Assembly: GCF_000208745.1 (NCBI RefSeq)
Contig: NC_030852.1
Coordinates: 27,995,293 to 28,059,292 of the forward strand
DNA length: 64,000 nt
From: Theobroma cacao
Taxonomy: Eukaryota; Streptophyta; Magnoliopsida; Malvales; Malvaceae
Direction of reading: 5' to 3'
Shown: piece after piece, positions 58,716 through 64,000 of the stretch
How the letters are laid out: each line of letters begins with the position of its first letter
Numbering within the stretch: the first letter of the stretch is position 1
Made by a program: the position numbers and the translations under genes
The notes under the pieces: model-generated
Told to the model about the DNA's origin: nothing
What the model saw: only the letters and a program-made list of their open reading frames with translations
The model's database searches: none

Positions 58716-58933
58716 GTTAAGTAGTTTGTGAAGTTGTTTTATAATTTTTTATTTATATTAATTATTAAATAAAAAATTATTTTGAGTGGGTCATTAATTA
58801 TATATAATAAATAAAAATTTTCAAAAATTTAGGGGGGCCAATTGTAAATATATATATATAAAATATTTTTAAAAATTTTGGGGGAGGGCCACGCCCCCCC
58901 ATTGTTGGCTTACCCTCCGCCCCTGACGAGAAT

Positions 58934-59714
58934 GGTTGGTATGTAATCTTCAAAAACATCAGCTGATACTATATGAGAATCCATGGTCTGTTGTATTCAG
59001 TTTGGTTTGTTGGCATCTGTGGAAGTGGTGCAATAGTGCGATGTTGGATGCTACCACTATTCCAACTAGGAGCCGCCTAAGTTTGGTTAGAAGCATGGCA
59101 ACTGCTACAACAACAGCACTTGGAGAATTTGATGGGGTTTAAGTTTATAGAGGAAGGAAAGAAGAAGTTTTGATTAGATGGAGGGCTCCACAGATTGGCT
59201 GGGTAAGTTTAAATACTAACGGAGCGTACAAGAAATCAATAGATGAAGCTTTTGCAGGGGGATAATTCGCAATTCTGGAGGTGCTTGGCAAATTGGCTTT
59301 GTGGCGAAGCTTGGCAAATGTTCAGCATATAGAGCTGAATTGTGGGGAGTGCTTTATGGACTTCGACTAGCTTGGGATTCAGGGTTCAAGAAAGTGATGG
59401 TACAAGTGGACAACAAGATAGTAGTTCAGGCTGTTTTGATGGACAAGTTACTACCATGTGCGAATACAGATTTAATACATGCAATTAAAAACATTTTGCA
59501 AAACGAGTGGAAGTCCATCTTTTACATATCTACCGTGAAGGTAACATGGTAGCTGATTATATGACTAATGATGGTTTTGATTCAGTGGAGTCTTATGTTT
59601 CCTTTGAACATCCTCCAATTGGAGCGAGAAAATTGTTAATGTATGATATATTGGGAGTTTGTCTTCTACTAATGATTCCAGTATAATAAAAGAATTCATT
59701 TTCCATTAAAAAAA
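58934..59714 (+). pseudogene. LINE 3' end with broken RNase H domain
   Basis: Starting right after the hAT target duplication, the + strand encodes LINE sequence in three frames. An upstream part ending in MATATTTALGEFDGV and a stop is followed by the RNase H start VSLNTNGAYKKS, where the first catalytic Asp of the usual LNTDGA is Asn. Next comes YRAELWGVLYGLRLAWD and VMVQVDNKIVVQAV (59325-59435), which keep the catalytic Glu and second Asp, then REGNMVADYM near 59535. Frameshifts lie near 59262 and 59530. An A-run at 59708-59715 is the poly-A tail. The element lies inside the left arm of a foldback repeat. Confidence 0.75.
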
Positions 59715-60222
59715 ATACACTTTGATCCCTTTTATTTCAAAATGCACTATTTCATTACCATTAATTTAAAATTACTTATAATAAATATGAAAAATCATAA
59801 TTATCTTTAGAAAATTGAAAAATAAAAAATACAAAAAAATTATAATCTTTCTTGCTTATTGGGTTAAGTCTTTCTTGAATTTTCATTTTCATTGTTCATT
59901 AAACTTAGTTTTCAGGGTTTTTAATTTTTCTTTATTTTATTTTATTTTATTTTTAAGGTAATAAATGCTAAATAAAAGATAATTTTATTATTATTATATA
60001 ATTAAATTAGGTTATGATATTATTTGTATTTTTTTTTCATTTTTTAAGTATTTGAACATAATTATGATTTTTCATATTTGTAAACAATTGTTGATTAATG
60101 ATAATAACTAATCAAAGGGCTTAATATTATATTTTGAAACAAGAAAGATCAAAGTATTCTTTAGAGATATATTGAATGAGATTTTTGTATTTCACCTTTT
60201 ATTATAAGGTGAAAGTTCGTGA

Positions 60223-61901
60223 AAGGGAAAAGAAGGTTCTAAAGTTTAGACTCTAGACCCAAAGTTTTGAGTACTTGAACATCAATTGACTCCTTAGTTT
60301 GATTGATTTTTTTCCCATAGGGATTAAATGAAAATAAAGCTATTCATTAATGTAGAGAAATATCACCATGCATATTCATTAATTTGACATAAAGCCCGTC
60401 TTTGCTCTTTCTATCATGCGCATCATCATTCTCATATTCCTATAGCAATCAACTTCCATATCTAAGGTATAAGACTTTTGGATACTTTTTTTTTTTTTCT
60501 AATCATACTCACCACAGAGTAAGAATCTTCGTATGAATAAGAACACTTATATTTGCTCTTCCTATGATGCCTATAAACGTCCTGAGATGAATAAGAATGC
60601 TTTGATTTGTTTTTTTTTTAAGAAAATTATGAAATTTATTGAATAATCGTAGAACCACATTACTCTGGATAAGGAGTGATCAAACAGAGCATCAGTTATG
60701 TTTAATCTAATGTACAAAAATTTGTATCAACAATCCATCTTTAGACACAATTATACAATAAAAAATTCTATGACAAACAGGACGTTAGAGCTCCAATATG
60801 ACAAGCGCACAAACATACTGCAAGAGAAAGTAAGAATTCGTGAAACATATACCCTGTTTTTAGTTCTTGCTCAATCTTCTGGTTAACTCATGAGTTAATC
60901 TGCTCTAGGTAGTCTTGTCAGAGTCAGCGTCTTTAAATGAAAATGAATGCTCATGTCTTCTCTTCTCTTATTCCTATCAAAATTTGACTATCAAAAGAGC
61001 TAGTTTTTGAATAATTTCGCCTCTTTTTTCTTCTTCTTCTTGGTTTACTTCTCCTCTTTAACTTTTTATTGCCATCATCAGAATATACATGAAAAGTAAA
61101 AAAAAAAAATTATGTAAAAGTGTTCCTTGACTTTGACGAGAGAAGTGTGGTAAAGTGTTGATGTTAACTAGGATTGAAATAATACCTAATGACAGTACGA
61201 CTAACCTAACCGCTGACGTTACAAATAAAAACATATTATACACGGGGCATCAAATTATAAGAGGGGCACAAAACAGGGGCAGACGATTTGTATTCATATA
61301 TTACAACGTGTAGAGCTAAGAAAATAATTCTGTCGGGTGAGAAAAATGTGGACGAATAACCTTTTTCTTCCGAATAATAACTTCTAGTATAGAAACTAGA
61401 AAGCTCACTGAAAATGGTGCAATGCTATACATACGCCAAAAAAAGCCCAATTTTGATTTACTAGGACTTGTAGGCAGTATAGTTTAGGCCTATTATGAGA
61501 TCACTGATGAGCCAATCCTCTTGGACGTACCCAGTAAACCAGGAGAAATTGGGCTTCATTTATATTTTTATGGCCTGATCAGCCCCATCGAAATAGGCCT
61601 ATTTCCATAGAAAGCCGAAAATTTCATGCCGAGTGCCAAGATCGTTCCTGTCTCTTGTCTCTTAAGGCCAGTTTCTTGATATCTTCACATGCATACCTGA
61701 ATTAGCTACGTCTCAACTCTTTCAACCACAAACCCAAAATATTTCTTACTGCCATACAAACTTATGAATGCCATTAAACGGCTATGTTATATGATGGCTC
61801 TTGATTTCTGATTTTAGTTTTTGAAGTTTATTCCTGCTTCAGTAGAATAGGATTATATTCTGAATATATACTAAAAAATCAATCGATATTAACACACACA
61901 C

Positions 61902-61954
<53 letters not shown>

Positions 61955-64000
61955 CATTGAAATTACAAAAACTTTCCATTATTTCTTCTTCTTCTGTCCG
62001 TCAATGTTATCCATAAGTTAGAGTTTTCTATCCAACCATTTATGCCGCTGGAGAACAAAATGATATGTGGTCAATTCGCAAAGCAAAAAACAGTACTAAC
62101 AAAAATGACAAATGTGTTGATATCAAACGACTGTTTCATTTTACATTGTGCTTTAGTTATTCCGTGATGCAAAACCTAAAAACTTTTGTAGAAATCATAC
62201 AAATATACCATGTCACATTAGCAAATGAATCAACTCGCTACACTACATGGCAAGCAACAATTTTCTTGAAATCTTTGTCTCATCCAAAGGATATGTCCAA
62301 TCGACCGATGGGGTTATATTTTGCTAGAATCAAACTCTAATCATAAATAATATATATATATATATTTAAAAAATGAAGGTCTAAAGTTGTGTCATTCTCA
62401 TGCACTAGTTGCTGTCTTGTTGTAATTTTTATATTTTTTGCTTTGATGACGGAGGAATTGAATGCAACTGATGAAAATAAAAACTATGCGAATGAAAGCC
62501 ACTCGCTTATGATCTTCATTCAGAAGGGGGTAACGACTAGTACTTAATGAATTTTTGAGAAGGCAAGTTACGTGGCGAAAGCTAATCTAGTTATGTTCAT
62601 AACTTAATAACTATTTGATTATGTAAGAGTATAGAGGGGCTGATGGAGAGATATATAGGAGGAAACGAACACATATATGTACATAAGCAATTCGTCGTCT
62701 TCCCCCGACAATATCGCTTCCCATTTCACTATCACACCATATAGCCAAAAGAAAAGACAAGGAAATAGAAGAAATAAGATTTTGCGTGATTGATCAACCG
62801 TTATGTGTGTTGGACATCCTGGCACGTAATTATGGAATAGGATCTAATGTAAAATATCACTTAATTATTGAAAAGAAACCAAGTATCCCAACTCGATTTG
62901 ATCATGCCTTTTTATCGTTACATGCCTTGCCATTAAAACTCCTAATAATTTGAGCCTTAAATAGACAGCTTTGAGTGAGCTAATCTTGTAAGTGATGTTG
63001 GGTATTAAATATTATCATCCAAGTAATGAAGGGAACTCATCATCCTGTTTTGCCTTGTTGCTTTTACTATACTATTCAAAAATTATTGTCGTCTTCCATG
63101 AAAATAACAGAAGAAAAAAAAATACAAATATAATTTATCAAAAGCAGCATACACAAAGAAAAAATTGAGCATCCCTAGAGCTCCAGCAGATATAGCTATC
63201 AAAAAGATAAATTTGTTTAGCATTAATTGGACTAATTAAATGGCTGTGCTAGTTTCATACATTAAACTAATGAATGTGGGGAGAACATTTGAATTGTAGC
63301 TTTGTTGTTTTTTTCCTGTTGTTTATGAATGTTCTACTTTTACTTGGATTATCTTCTATTTTTACTTCTTACTCGGTAAGGTAATAGATACATTTACCGA
63401 TAAAAACAAGCAATCTTTGTCCTTACCTTATCCAAATGAATAAAAAAATAAATATATATTATTTTTTTAGCATGGAAGAGTTGCAAAGCCACTGGACACA
63501 GAGTCTTCATGTGCATTTTCTGAGTTGGAAGTAAATCTACCATGATTGAAGGGCCGCTATATAATGAGTCTTCATGCAGATTCACATGTGGAGGAGATCT
63601 TCTCTAAGTGGGAAAATTTTTTTGTCTGTTTAATCCAACCATACATATATCATCTACCCTTTTTTTTGGTTAATCCTAGGTTTGAGGTCAAAAGAACAAA
63701 GCTCCGAGAAAAAAAGGGGAAAACTTAAAACAAAAGGGATGAGGCAGCCCCTATTTAAATTGGATGATGAATAGAATAGCCAATTAGGAGTATGGACTCA
63801 AACATTGCCAAAGCCTTTTGACCCAAAGAGAAGTGATCAAGAAGGGCATTAATCACCATATGATATGATTCAGCATATTTCAGGAGGCAATGTCAATGCC
63901 AAATTATTTAGTACTGTCAACGCAACACATAGCTTAAGTAAAATTTAAATTACGTAAAAGATAAATAGTGAAAAAATCAATCACACAGGACCTTATACGT
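60223..64000. other. Right-hand intergenic stretch, no gene recognised
   Basis: AT-rich, with short open frames that show no family motif. A TA microsatellite is at 61907-61949 and another AT run near 62350-62365. No tRNA, rRNA or splice-paired coding signal was found. Confidence 0.55.
61907..61949. repeat. (TA)n microsatellite
   Basis: About 21 TA units follow an ac/tg stretch (acacacacacatgtg at about 61891-61905). Such loci are usually length-polymorphic. Confidence 0.9.

Larger units (their letters stand above)
56178..58925 (-). mobile_element. hAT transposon with perfect 8-bp target duplication
   Basis: The element starts CAGGGGCGGAG and ends CTCCGCCCCTG (11-base perfect terminal inverted repeats), and is flanked by acgagaat at 56170-56177 and 58926-58933, a perfect 8-bp duplication characteristic of hAT elements. 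It encodes a decayed transposase on the minus strand. Terminal regions carry GGGGGAGGGCC-type runs. Inside is an 88-bp-period duplication (50 identical bases at 58578-58627 and 58666-58715) with the ambiguous base n at 58628. It sits in a LINE tail, so it is the youngest insertion of this nest. The 12452-13506 element is a deleted relative. Confidence 0.92.
56115..60222. mobile_element. Foldback/TIR element interrupted by a LINE and a hAT
   Basis: The left arm (56115-56168 continued at about 59714-59815) is an inverted copy of 60055-60222. Read as reverse complement, the right arm shares ttattataa..gg, aaatacaaaa, cattcaatata-ctctaaag, actttgat, tttcaaaat and atatgaaaaatcataattat in the same order. 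The left arm is split after ctctaaagta by a 3.5 kb insert that is itself a LINE tail containing a hAT element. The remaining centre (59816-60054) is AT-rich and non-coding. No transposase belongs to this element. Confidence 0.65.

Overview
This window looks like nuclear DNA of a eudicot plant. It is AT-rich, its genes carry short GT-AG introns, and its gene families are plant families: bHLH factors with a C-terminal ACT-like domain, a PTI1-like cytoplasmic kinase, a trihelix protein and HGGG-type carboxylesterases. Plant retrotransposons, hAT elements and a TRIM fill the spaces. The species cannot be named from the sequence alone.

The gene layer has seven genes, all on the + strand. Three tandem bHLH paralogues lie at 4861-6024, 19755-20783 and 28270-29374, with identical three-exon, phase-0 structure. 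A four-exon PTI1-like kinase is at 33790-35390. A four-exon gene at 46405-49764 joins a trihelix DNA-binding domain to a pseudokinase. Two tandem intronless carboxylesterases are at 53317-54333 and 54806-55813. The introns were placed by hand from splice sites, reading phase and family alignment from memory.

The repeat layer explains most of the rest. Between bHLH genes 1 and 2 is a nested stack: a minus-strand LINE split by a 2.2 kb solo Ty3/gypsy-type LTR (5-bp target duplication) and flanked by a deleted hAT copy, then a plus-strand LINE 3' part carrying a 350-bp TRIM. A 5'-truncated LINE with a 10-bp target duplication follows bHLH gene 2, and a MITE-like repeat lies before gene 3. Two inverted copies of a terminal-inverted-repeat element with head-to-head minisatellite arms sit between the kinase and the trihelix gene. 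Right of the carboxylesterases is a three-level nest: a foldback element holding a LINE tail, which holds a 2748-bp hAT element with a perfect 8-bp target duplication and a decayed transposase.

The bHLH trio is the most interesting biology. Copies 1 and 2 share an identical 15-base upstream motif, and copy 3 has a near match. Copy 2 has lost the ancestral start by a one-base frame change, which leaves an overlapping upstream ORF. Copy 3 has arginine in place of the histidine that normally contacts the E-box. These differences suggest the paralogues have diverged in translation and DNA binding. The kinase gene appears to use a GC-AG intron. No complete new defence or biosynthetic system is evident.
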